Shown here piece by piece: positions 52,054-59,930 of a stretch of DNA of 64,000 bases (the first letter of the stretch is position 1; every line of letters starts with the position of its first letter). A program made the position numbers and the translations under genes. The stretch is from contig NZ_JBLAVB010000002.1 of assembly GCF_047263945.1 (NCBI RefSeq), forward strand, positions 248,001 through 312,000, written 5' to 3'. Source of the DNA: Rhodospirillum sp047263945. Its GTDB lineage: Bacteria; Pseudomonadota; Alphaproteobacteria; Rhodospirillales; Rhodospirillaceae. The notes beneath the pieces are model-generated. The model made no database searches. It had not been told where the DNA came from and saw nothing but the letters and a program-made list of their open reading frames with translations.

Positions 52054-52871
52054 TCGGCCCTATTCGACATCGACCCATCCCGGGACTCTGATTCGTTAAG
52101 ATGCAGCCCAAAGGGCGAGATCCCTGGCCGGTCCAATTCGGCACGAAGTTCCATGCGCGGAATATCGTAGTCTCCCCCGTTTTGCCGTCGATAGGGAATG
52201 GGTTGCGTGGTTTCAAGGGTCCGCATCCGCGACCGAAGCGCCTCAGCCGCTGCCGGATAGTTTTCCTCGGAGAGGCGGTCCGCCTCGTAGAGGACAAAGG
52301 GGGGCAACACCTCAAAACCGGGATAGAACAGGATGCCATGGTGGATCGGAAACAAGAGGTCCTCCATGAACCCGTTCACGCCCCGGCGACAATAGTGGCT
52401 CTCCCACCCCCCCGCCGTCACAATCAGCATCGCGCGTTTTCCGGCCATTGTGCCCTCGCCGTAGCGATCACCCCACCGCCGGTCACTGTGTTCCCCCACG
52501 CCATAGCCAAACCCATAGGCATAAACCCGGTCCACCCACCCCTTGAGAATGGCGGGCATGGCGAACCACCACAGGGGAAACTGCAGGATCACCGTGTCGG
52601 CCCAGAGCAATTTTTCCTGTTCGGCTTGTACATCCGGGGTCAGGGCTTTTTCCTGAAACGCATCCCTGGAAGCCTGGGGCACCCGAAGGCGGGTTCCGGG
52701 GGCCAGTTGGGGAAAATCCGCCCGGTCAACCACCGCTTTCCACCCTTCGGCGTATAAATCCGTGATCCGAACGGAATGACCTTGGGCCTTCAGGTCCTCA
52801 ACGGCACTATCGCGAAGCGCGCCGTTTAGGGAGTGAGGGTCGGGATGGGCGAAAACGAAAAGAACGTTCAT
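52050..52871 (-). CDS. NAD(P)H quinone oxidoreductase, flavodoxin-like fold
   Basis: 273 residues from the ATG at 52871, preceded by AAGGATTC. The fold is shown by MNVLFVFAHPDPHSLNGALRD, WADTVILQFPLWWFAMPAILKGWVDRVYAYGFGYG and IVTAGGWESHYCRRGVNG, which bind FAD or FMN as in NQO1, MdaB and KefF. These two-electron reductases protect against quinones and electrophiles. It diverges from a LysR-type gene, the classic regulator/target pair. Its stop codon overlaps that of cobO on the opposite strand, so there is no room for a separate terminator. Confidence 0.9.
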   Translation of the reverse strand: MNVLFVFAHPDPHSLNGALRDSAVEDLKAQGHSVRITDLYAEGWKAVVDRADFPQLAPGTRLRVPQASRDAFQEKALTPDVQAEQEKLLWADTVILQFPLWWFAMPAILKGWVDRVYAYGFGYGVGEHSDRRWGDRYGEGTMAGKRAMLIVTAGGWESHYCRRGVNGFMEDLLFPIHHGILFYPGFEVLPPFVLYEADRLSEENYPAAAEALRSRMRTLETTQPIPYRRQNGGDYDIPRMELRAELDRPGISPFGLHLNESESRDGSMSNRAD

Positions 52872-52969
52872 GGAAAAGAATCCTTCACTGTCCGGGGATT
52901 GGACTTCCACCGTAACCAGCTGCGGAATAATCTGGTATCCAGGGATAATGAATATGATTGTGCCGGAAA

Positions 52970-53899
52970 ATGGATCAAACACTCCTGACCCTTGACCGCA
53001 TGCGCACCTTCGTCCGCGTGGCGGAGCGCGGTAACCTCTCTGCCGTCGCGCGGGAGTTCAATATCGGGCAGTCGACGGTCACCCGCCACTTGCGGGACCT
53101 TGAAGAGGGTCTCGGAGTCGCCTTGCTGAGTCGAACCACCCGTCGTGTCACCTTGACTGAGGAAGGAGCGCGTTTTCTCGATACCTCCCTTCGGATGCTC
53201 CGGATCCTTGAGCAGGGGGCGGAAGAGGCACGGGGATCCCGTGACGCCCCCTCCGGCACAATCCGGATCTCCTGTACGGCGGCACTGGGTGTCCGCCATG
53301 TCACCCGTCTGGTCTTCGCCTTCCAGAACAGATATCCCGAGATACAGGTCGATCTGAGCCTGACCGACGATCGGATCGACCTCGTCCGGGATGGAATAGA
53401 CCTCGCCCTGCGCTTGGGTCCCCTCAGCGACAGCAGCATGAAGCGACGAGTTCTCGGATACAGCCGCCGCCTGTTGGTCGCCTCGCCCGCCTATTTGACC
53501 GCTTGGGGACAGCCCCTGACACCCTCAGATCTGGCGGGGCATCAAGGAATTCGCATGGTCAATGTGGGTGGCAGCGACCATCTGATCTTGCGGGGACGGG
53601 ATGGGAAAGACCAAAGGGTTCCCTTTGGCGGTCGTCTGCGTCTCGACCACGGGCTTGCTGCCCGGGAAGCTTTTGCAGCGGGGCAGGGCCTCGGCCCGAC
53701 ACACCGATGGCTGGTCGATGATCTGTTACAGTCAGGCGCCCTGTTGGAGGTCTTGCCAGACTATACGCTGCCTCCCGTTCCCTTAAGCATGTTGATCGTG
53801 CCCCAACGGGCGGCGATTACCCGCATCCGTCTGCTCGTCGACTATCTTGTCAGGGAGAGTTCCTCCATTCCCGGACTCCACCACTCCCCAGCCTGGTAA
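52970..53899 (+). CDS. LysR family transcriptional regulator
   Basis: 309 residues from the ATG at 52970 (a TTG four codons upstream is also open). The winged helix is DRMRTFVRVAERGNLSAVAREFNIGQSTVTRHLRDLEEGLGVALLSRTTRRVTLTEEG, standard for LysR. The effector domain begins GTIRISCTAALGVRHVTRL and has the periplasmic-binding-protein fold. It is divergent from the quinone reductase gene with about 100 bases between, where T-N11-A type sites are expected for both autorepression and activation. The effector is unknown, perhaps a quinone or oxidised metabolite. Confidence 0.92.
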   Translation: MDQTLLTLDRMRTFVRVAERGNLSAVAREFNIGQSTVTRHLRDLEEGLGVALLSRTTRRVTLTEEGARFLDTSLRMLRILEQGAEEARGSRDAPSGTIRISCTAALGVRHVTRLVFAFQNRYPEIQVDLSLTDDRIDLVRDGIDLALRLGPLSDSSMKRRVLGYSRRLLVASPAYLTAWGQPLTPSDLAGHQGIRMVNVGGSDHLILRGRDGKDQRVPFGGRLRLDHGLAAREAFAAGQGLGPTHRWLVDDLLQSGALLEVLPDYTLPPVPLSMLIVPQRAAITRIRLLVDYLVRESSSIPGLHHSPAW

Positions 53900-53919
53900 C
53901 CTTCCTTTTTCGCGAGGCC

Positions 53920-53960
53920 AAAAAAAGCCCCCTCCGCCCCGGGGGATCGGGCAGAGGGGG
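53920..53960 (-). terminator. Rho-independent terminator after ald
   Basis: On the minus strand: CCCCCTCTGCCC, loop, GGGCGGAGGGGG, then CTTTTTTTGG. The hairpin is GC-rich with one mismatch and a long T run. Position between convergent ald and LysR genes. Confidence 0.88.
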
Positions 53961-54050
53961 AGGGAACCCAGTCGCCGAATGCCATCAGCAAGCGACCGAG
54001 GAGAGAGCCAAGACTGCCGAGCGTGGCGGGCTCTGGTATCGAAACGATCC

Positions 54051-55166
54051 CTACTTCAGAACGTCTTCGGCAGGAACGTAGGCATAGCCCAGGTCGCGGG
54101 CCACGGGCTCGCAGGTGATCTGACCGGCGTGGACATTCAGGCCCTCGCGCAGGTAAGGGTCATCGGCCAGAGCCTGCTTCCACCCCTTGTTGGCGATGGC
54201 CAGACCGAAGGGCAGGGTGGCGTTGTTCAGCGCGTAGGTCGAGGTCCGGGCCACGGCGCCGGGCATATTGGCCACGCAGTAATGAACAACCCCATCAATG
54301 ATGTAGGTCGGGTCAGCATGGGTGGTCGCCTTGGAGGTTTCGAAACAACCGCCCTGGTCGATGGCCACATCCACCAAAACCGCGCCGTCGCGCATCTGGC
54401 CCAACATCTCCTTGGTCACCAGCTTGGGCGCCGAGGCCCCCTTCACCAGCACCGCACCCACCACCAGATCGGCGTCGACGACAGCTGCGGTCAAAGCGGC
54501 CTTGCTGGAGAACACCGTCTTCAAGGCGGAGCCGAAACGAGCGGACAAACGGGCCAGAACCTCCAGGTTCCGGTCCAACACGGTCACGTCGGCACCCAGA
54601 CCGAGAGCCATCTGGGCGGCGTTTTCGCCAACCACGCCGCCGCCAATGATCACCACCTTCGCCGGGGCCACACCGGGCACACCGCCCAGCAGCATGCCCT
54701 CGCCACCGTGGGATTTTTCAAGACAGGTGGCGCCCGCCTGAATGGACATGCGCCCGGCCACCTGGGACATAGGGGTCAGCAGGGGCAGACCGCCCTTGGC
54801 GTCGGTCACGGTTTCATAGGCGATGCAGGTCGCGCCAGAAGCCACCAGATCCTTGGTCTGTTCCGGATCCGGAGCAAGGTGCAAATAGGTATAGAGAATC
54901 TGACCGGGGCGCAGCATGGCCCGTTCGACGGCCTGGGGTTCCTTGACCTTGACCACCATGTCGGCGCGGTCGAAGATTTCTTTGGCAGTGGCAACGATCG
55001 TCGCGCCCTGGGCCTCGTAATCGGCATCGGCGGCGCCGATACCGACGCCCGCGCCGGTCTCCACGATGACCTGATGGCCGTGGGCCACATATTCATGGAC
55101 GCTGTCCGGCGTCAAACCGACCCGGTACTCGTGGTTTTTGATTTCCTTCGGCACACCAACAAGCAT
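54051..55166 (-). CDS. ald: Alanine dehydrogenase
   Basis: 371 residues from the ATG at 55166, the normal length. The start MLVGVPKEIKNHEYRVGLTPDSV is diagnostic; VVKVKEPQAVE and LYTYLHLAPDPEQTKDLVASG follow; the NAD-binding core VVIIGGGVVGENAAQMALGLGADVTVLDRNLE is a textbook Rossmann motif; and DVAIDQGGCFETSKATTHADPTY is the conserved C-terminal part. It interconverts alanine with pyruvate and ammonia, with NAD. It diverges from an Lrp/AsnC gene and is its likely target, with a 14-base palindrome between. A strong terminator follows. Confidence 0.97.
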   Translation of the reverse strand: MLVGVPKEIKNHEYRVGLTPDSVHEYVAHGHQVIVETGAGVGIGAADADYEAQGATIVATAKEIFDRADMVVKVKEPQAVERAMLRPGQILYTYLHLAPDPEQTKDLVASGATCIAYETVTDAKGGLPLLTPMSQVAGRMSIQAGATCLEKSHGGEGMLLGGVPGVAPAKVVIIGGGVVGENAAQMALGLGADVTVLDRNLEVLARLSARFGSALKTVFSSKAALTAAVVDADLVVGAVLVKGASAPKLVTKEMLGQMRDGAVLVDVAIDQGGCFETSKATTHADPTYIIDGVVHYCVANMPGAVARTSTYALNNATLPFGLAIANKGWKQALADDPYLREGLNVHAGQITCEPVARDLGYAYVPAEDVLK

Positions 55167-55325
55167 GAAGCCCACCATTTGCTTGAGTTGAACGGTCCCA
55201 ATTGAAGCGGGGCACCGCAGGAAGCGGATCCAGAGCGGAGCCCTCAACAACAGTGACCTGAGTATGCGCCGACAGCCTCGAAATGTGCTTGCGTAACCAA
55301 GTATTTTCGTCCTGTATTACACAAG

Positions 55326-55339
55326 ATCATTCGAATGAT
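55326..55339. promoter_or_regulatory. Palindrome between ald and Lrp/AsnC gene
   Basis: ATCATTCGAATGAT, a perfect 14-base palindrome 20 bases before the Lrp-type start and about 160 bases before ald. Lrp/AsnC proteins bind such AT-rich dyads; it may be part of a larger cooperative site. Confidence 0.6.
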
Positions 55340-55359
55340 TCATGATTTTGAGGTGGAAA

Positions 55360-55836
55360 ATGCGACCAATCCCCTTAGACGCGGTGGATCGTAAGATTCT
55401 TTCGTCTCTTCAGCAGGACGGGCGGATCACCAATGCGGAGCTGGCGGAGCGGATTGCCCTGTCCCCCTCGGCCTGTCTGCGGCGGGTGAAGCGGCTGGAG
55501 GACGAAGGAGTCATCTGCGGCTACATGGCCCTGTTGAATCAAACCGCCATTGGCAAACCCTCCTCTATCTTCGTGGAAATCAGCCTGTCCAGTCAGTCGG
55601 AAGCCTGTCTGGAAGCCTTCGAGGCCGCCGTCCGTGCCTGCCCTGAAGTTATGGAATGCCACCTGATGAGCGGTGACGCCGATTACCTGTTGCGCTTCGT
55701 CGCCGCCGACACAGCCGATTTCGAGCGCATCCACAAGGTCTACCTGTCGCGCATGCCGGGGGTGGCACGAATCCGGTCATCGTTTACACTCCGCACCGTG
55801 AGCCGCCGCAACGGCTACGCCCTTCCCGGCGGGTAA
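55360..55836 (+). CDS. Lrp/AsnC family regulator
   Basis: 158 residues from the ATG at 55360, with GAGGTGG four bases upstream; an in-frame ATG at 55342 is an alternative. The N-terminal helix-turn-helix is DAVDRKILSSLQQDGRITNAELAERIALSPSACLRRVKRLEDEGVI, the Lrp signature. The C-terminal RAM domain (FVEISLSSQSEACLEAFEAAV, CHLMSGDADYLLRFV) should bind an amino acid. By position it is the AldR-type regulator of the divergent alanine dehydrogenase gene, responding to alanine or leucine (inference). The TPR-sulfotransferase gene follows 35 bases later in the same direction. Confidence 0.93.
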   Translation: MRPIPLDAVDRKILSSLQQDGRITNAELAERIALSPSACLRRVKRLEDEGVICGYMALLNQTAIGKPSSIFVEISLSSQSEACLEAFEAAVRACPEVMECHLMSGDADYLLRFVAADTADFERIHKVYLSRMPGVARIRSSFTLRTVSRRNGYALPGG

Positions 55837-55871
55837 CCCTGCCCGCTTGCTCTCCTCTCCGGGGTTGACCC

Positions 55872-57512
55872 ATGTCCAATGCCCTCGCTCAGGCCCGCGC
55901 CCTGCGCAAGCGCGGCCAGACCACCCAGGCGGTGCAGAGCTATCTGGCCGCCATCCAAGCCCAGCCAAAGGGAGTCCGGCTCTACGGGGAACTGGCCGAA
56001 TGCCTGTTCAGCCTGGGTCGTTTCGACGATGCAGAGCTGGCTCTGCGCAAGGCCGTAGAGTTGAAACCGGACGACGCCACACAACGGGGAAACCTGTCAA
56101 TGGTGTTGGCCCGGGCCGGAAAACTGACCGCCGCCATCGACCAAGCCCAGGAGGCCGTCCGTCTTGCCCCCAAGGAGGCGGCCTTGCGCCTCCGACTGGC
56201 ACGGCTCCTGCTGTCCGCAGGTCAACCGGACGAAGCCGAACGCCATGCCCGAGACGCCACCCGCCGCGCCACCCGGCAGCCAGAGGCTTGGCTGGCCCTG
56301 GCTGCCGCCCTTTTGCTCGGTGAGCGAGCGACGGAAGCGGAGGATGCTCTGGGGCAGGCCCTCGCCCTGGACCCCACGGATCCGGAGGCCCTGGCGCTGG
56401 GCGCAGACATCCTGCTCAGCCTGGGCCGCATGGGGGAGGCGGAAGTCCGAGCCCGCGCCGCCCTGACCCGACAACCGGAATCCGTGAACGCCCTCGCCAC
56501 CCTGGCGAAGCTCAAGACGTTTGTGCCCAACGATCCGGACTGGTTCGCCATCGAAACACTTTTAAAAAAGGTGGATAAACTGGGTCCCACCGACACGGTA
56601 ACCCTGCGCTTCACCGCCGCAAAGGCCCTGGAGGACCAGGGAGACCTGGACGGAGCCTTCGAACAACTCGCTCAGGGAAATGCCCTGAGGGGCCGGACTT
56701 TACCCGACGACCTTCCACCCGTGGCAGCCCATGTGGCCGCTACGGAGACCTGGGACGGCCCGCGTTTGGCCGCTTTCGCCTCGAACGGGGAAGGGCCGAA
56801 AGATCCCCTGCCCGTGTTCATCGTCGGCATGCCCCGATCCGGCACCACACTCCTCGAACAGGTCTTGGCCAGCCATGGGGCCGTCCATGGAGCCGGGGAA
56901 ACCCTGCTTCTGGAGCACTGTTTGGCCGAAGCCGGGTTGTCCACCTATGCCTCCGACCCCGACTTGATCACCGCAGAGCGTTTGCGGACGGTCGGTGAGG
57001 GTTATCTGGCGGGGCTCCGCAGCCTGGCACCGGATGCGAAACGGATCGTCAACAAAACCCCGGCGAACTGGCTCCACCTGGGACTCATCCGCCTCGCCCT
57101 GCCCGGCGCCCGAATCATCCACAGCCGCCGGGATCCCATGGATGTGGGTTGGTCCTGCTTCAAGAACCTGTTTGGGCGGGGCCATGCCTGGACCACGGAT
57201 TTGACTCGCCTGGGTCGCTATCAGCGCCTGCAGGACCGGTTAACCGCCCATTGGGCGACCGTTCTTGGTTCGGAACGGATGACGGTGGTGGATTACGAAA
57301 CCCTTGTGGATAATCTGGAAGGGGAAGCGCGGCGTTTGGTCGCCTTCCTCGGCCTGGATTGGGATCCGGCCTGCCTTCGCCCGGCGGACAGCAAACGCGT
57401 CGTCCACTCCCTCTCCAAAGTCCAAGTCCGCGCCCCTGTTCACAAAAGGTCCATCGCCAAATGGCGCAAGGTTGAGCGCCATTTAGACCCATTGAAACAG
57501 GCCTTGGAGTGA
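55872..57512 (+). CDS. TPR-repeat sulfotransferase
   Basis: 546 residues. The first 240 are TPR units of 34 residues: PKGVRLYGELAECLFSLGRFDDAELALRKAVELKP, and similar blocks at 65-98, 100-130, 135-170, 170-205. From about residue 310 a sulfotransferase domain of the type-3 class follows: VFIVGMPRSGTTLLEQVLASHGAVHGAGE contains the 5'-phosphosulfate loop, IVNKTPANWLHLGLIRLALPGARIIHSRRDPMDVGWSCF the 3'-phosphate site. It transfers sulfate from PAPS to a glycan, lipid or protein tyrosine. No signal peptide. The acceptor is unknown; the convergent GT61 gene hints at a glycan. The TGA stop is within a family 3 hairpin. Confidence 0.9.
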   Translation: MSNALAQARALRKRGQTTQAVQSYLAAIQAQPKGVRLYGELAECLFSLGRFDDAELALRKAVELKPDDATQRGNLSMVLARAGKLTAAIDQAQEAVRLAPKEAALRLRLARLLLSAGQPDEAERHARDATRRATRQPEAWLALAAALLLGERATEAEDALGQALALDPTDPEALALGADILLSLGRMGEAEVRARAALTRQPESVNALATLAKLKTFVPNDPDWFAIETLLKKVDKLGPTDTVTLRFTAAKALEDQGDLDGAFEQLAQGNALRGRTLPDDLPPVAAHVAATETWDGPRLAAFASNGEGPKDPLPVFIVGMPRSGTTLLEQVLASHGAVHGAGETLLLEHCLAEAGLSTYASDPDLITAERLRTVGEGYLAGLRSLAPDAKRIVNKTPANWLHLGLIRLALPGARIIHSRRDPMDVGWSCFKNLFGRGHAWTTDLTRLGRYQRLQDRLTAHWATVLGSERMTVVDYETLVDNLEGEARRLVAFLGLDWDPACLRPADSKRVVHSLSKVQVRAPVHKRSIAKWRKVERHLDPLKQALE

Positions 57513-57550
57513 AACCGGGCCAGCTTGACCAAGCTGATCCAGTTTTACTC
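57507..57550. repeat. Family 3 convergent-end hairpin, copy 3, supplying the stop codon
   Basis: GAGTGAAACCGGGCCAGCTTG, then AAGCTGATCCAGTTTTACTC: arms pair with a few mismatches (GAGTGAAAC / GTTTTACTC). The TGA of its left arm is the stop codon of the sulfotransferase gene. The 138-bp family 4 copy starts four bases later. Confidence 0.75.
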
Positions 57551-57554
57551 TCTT

Positions 57555-57692
57555 ATACCAAGCGGCGCGGGTTGAAACCCATGCCGCTTTTCTTGCGTTC
57601 AAACGCCAGGCGGGCTTTTACGCGCCATAAGGCGCGGCGGTCACTTGGCCGCTTCCAAGGTGCGGTGAGGCAAACTCACCGCACCTTGGTAT
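57555..57692. repeat. Family 4 138-bp element, copy 2
   Basis: Starts ATACCAAGCGGCGCGG, ends CCGCACCTTGGTAT. The same length as the copy at 32208-32345, in the opposite orientation, with about six differences. The remainder to 57821 shows nothing named. Confidence 0.9.
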
Positions 57693-57821
57693 TAGCGCCC
57701 CTGCGGAAGCGTGCGCAGGGAGGCAATGGAAGAGACCCGATGGAGGGAGAAAGGGGCAAATTCCGCATAAACGGAACCGGCCATTCGGCGGTCACATCGT
57801 AGGGATCAGGACCTGTCTTTT

Positions 57822-59438
57822 TTAAGAGAACAGATCGGTCTTTTCCGTAATCCCCACCTGATCTAGGACGGCAGCCAGATCCTTCGTGTCGATGGTCAGT
57901 GGTTTATCGATGACTGAACCAGCAGCGTCCCTGCGGGACTTACCCAAAACGCGGTGAAAATCGACTTGAAAATAAGCAAAGAGGGGATATGTGCTTCGCC
58001 AATAGATGTACTCGGGCTTGACGAAATCCTCCGGGGCAAGCTGAATATGCACCGTCCCCGGTTGGGCCAGGATACTACTCGTCTCCGTCGAACCGACCGG
58101 CGAGACGATGACCTCGGCTTCAGACACCAATTCGACGACCGTTTTCACGGGCATTGCAGAGGGGAAAATCCGCTCGAACCCCCTCCTTTCAAGGAACGCG
58201 AAGATCTCGTCCTCATTCTCCAAACGGCGCTTTTCCGGAACCATGTTGGCACGCGATAGAAACAAGCGACGATTCCGTCGACCTGAGAGTCCTTGTTCCG
58301 CTGCGTATCGATCCCGAATCCATTTGACTGCAAAGGGATAGGGAATGTGTCCCGGGAGGAAGCCCCGCTTCAAATGAAGAACGCTCCCCAAGGGAATATC
58401 AACCTCGCGAAAATTCAGACCGCTCAATCCGAGCAAATCAATAAGCTCCCGCTGGTAGTCCAGTAAGGGAGGGCTATAGATCGGTAGAGCCCGTAACCCC
58501 TCGTCCTTGTAAACGACGCAGAGCTTCGGAAGGACATCGCCGAGAAAATGGCCATAGGTCGGGCAATGGTTCAAGAAAACCACAGGGTCTTCGATCACGA
58601 TGGGGGGCGAAGACCCGCGGAGCCCAATCACCGCCTCCTGAAAATTCGACAGGTTCACGCTTAACCCTGAACTTGAATGCATATGCGGGAACTCAGGCCC
58701 GAGAATATAATAATCCCGCTCCCGCAGCAGGGTCTTGTCCGTGAAAACGTCAAATGTTGCAGGGGAAAAGCGAGCAAGGAATTCGGCATTTTCGACGACA
58801 ACGAGCCCCCGCCGCATCCGCTCCTCAATCTCTACCGCGAAGTCTTCCCATTCCTCAGGATAGCACGACCAGTCCGGCAGCGGGATCCGATCATCGTCAG
58901 CGATCTCCCAATGGCGCACAGACATGCGGTTAAGTGCCGCGAAATCCGAGATATCCGTGCAAACCAGCCCATACAGCCTCTCAGGGGCGATGGCATAGCC
59001 GACCTGTTTCTTAAAGTAGGCGAGGACTTTTGGCATGGGAACGGTCTGGTCAAGGGCAACATGGGCCGCAGAATGGCTCACTTTATCAAGAACGACACGG
59101 GCCGTAGGATGGCTTGGATCAAGCTGCTGGACCCTGAGGAAAACGTCCCTGGCCTCTTCCTCCATACCGCGCGTCTGGAACACCATCGCCAAGTCTGCAA
59201 GGATAGCAACCGAGTCGGGGTCGAGGTCCTGAGCCAATTCCAACAAAGCCATACTAAGGGCTAGCCGCTCCTTTCGTGCCGCCAGAATCCCCAAAAGATG
59301 AAGTGCATCCACATGTCCGGGACAGAGACGAAGGACTTCCCGGCACACCAAGTCTGCCTCGTCAGTTCCACCAAGGCGCATCTTTAGACGGGCGAGCTCC
59401 AAGCTTACCTTTATGGATTTCGTGGATGGAAACCCCAT
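57822..59438 (-). CDS. TPR-containing GT61 (DUF563) glycosyltransferase
   Basis: 538 residues. Residues 1-120 are TPR-like (LARLKMRLGGTDEADLVCREVLRLCPGHVDALHLLGILAARKE, LDPDSVAILADLAMVFQTRGMEEEARDVFLRV). The catalytic part, about residues 190-520, has the DUF563 signature: VVFLNHCPTYGHFLGDVLPKLCVVY, then RRLFLSRANMVPEKRRLENEDEIFAFLERRGFERIFPS and VIVSPVGSTETSSILAQPG. Members of GT61 move a xylosyl or GlcNAc-type residue onto glycans. It is convergent with the TPR-sulfotransferase, and both could modify a surface polysaccharide or glycoprotein. Acceptor and donor are unknown. Confidence 0.85.
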   Translation of the reverse strand: MGFPSTKSIKVSLELARLKMRLGGTDEADLVCREVLRLCPGHVDALHLLGILAARKERLALSMALLELAQDLDPDSVAILADLAMVFQTRGMEEEARDVFLRVQQLDPSHPTARVVLDKVSHSAAHVALDQTVPMPKVLAYFKKQVGYAIAPERLYGLVCTDISDFAALNRMSVRHWEIADDDRIPLPDWSCYPEEWEDFAVEIEERMRRGLVVVENAEFLARFSPATFDVFTDKTLLRERDYYILGPEFPHMHSSSGLSVNLSNFQEAVIGLRGSSPPIVIEDPVVFLNHCPTYGHFLGDVLPKLCVVYKDEGLRALPIYSPPLLDYQRELIDLLGLSGLNFREVDIPLGSVLHLKRGFLPGHIPYPFAVKWIRDRYAAEQGLSGRRNRRLFLSRANMVPEKRRLENEDEIFAFLERRGFERIFPSAMPVKTVVELVSEAEVIVSPVGSTETSSILAQPGTVHIQLAPEDFVKPEYIYWRSTYPLFAYFQVDFHRVLGKSRRDAAGSVIDKPLTIDTKDLAAVLDQVGITEKTDLFS

Positions 59439-59680
59439 CTCCCAACCTCACCGTAAAAAGTTGTTATTTTTTAAAACACGACCCAAACCATGTCACCTGG
59501 GCCCACATGGACACAGACCCCTTGGACTCATACAACAACACAGCCGAGTCTTGGCGGCACTTTACCTCTGTGGATATTAAAATTTAATCTATACCTCGGC
59601 GGCCCTGTCCTCAGCCGCATTCATATAATTTGCCGGTCGGTGGGAGGCATAAAATCGAGATCAAGTTGGGCCAATAAGCA

Positions 59681-59888
59681 CGGTACAGGACAGCGTCTCG
59701 TCTTTTTTGGGCGATTGCCCAAGCCCATTTGGGGGCAAATGCCCCCAACCCCCCTTTTTTTCTATTACAAATAAGAGCTCGGGGTCTGGGACCTTTCGGC
59801 CAGGAACAGCCTGGGGTCTAGGGCCTTTCGGCCCCAGTGGGGGACGGAGCAAAGCTCCGTGACGGGAAAACATCCCCTGTCGTGTAGC
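59681..59888. repeat. Family 1 inverted-repeat element, copy I
   Basis: Left end CGGTACAGGACAG (59681-59693), right end CTGTCGTGTAGC (59877-59888). It shares CGTCTTTTTTGGGCGATTGCCC, CCCATTTGGGGGCAAATG, the two GGGGTCT/AGGCC-type hairpins and GGAGCAAAGCTCCG. It lies between two family 2 arms (TCGAGATCAAGTTGGGCCA at 59655-59673 and 59890-59930), as if inserted into a palindrome. Confidence 0.8.
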
Positions 59889-59889
59889 T

Positions 59890-59930
59890 TGGCCAAGAAG
59901 TGGCCCGACTTAATCTCGGAGCACTCTAAG
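59890..59930. repeat. Family 2 palindrome, copy 5, supplying the xth stop codon
   Basis: TTGGCCAAGAAGTGGCCCGA, TTAATCTCGGAGCACTCTAAG. The CTA at 59926-59928 on this strand is the TAG stop codon of the exonuclease gene. The rest of the gap (59439-59653) shows nothing else. Confidence 0.8.

Noticed and set aside
53847..55205. 452-codon plus-strand frame opposite ald
   Set aside because: Antisense of alanine dehydrogenase, with no domain.
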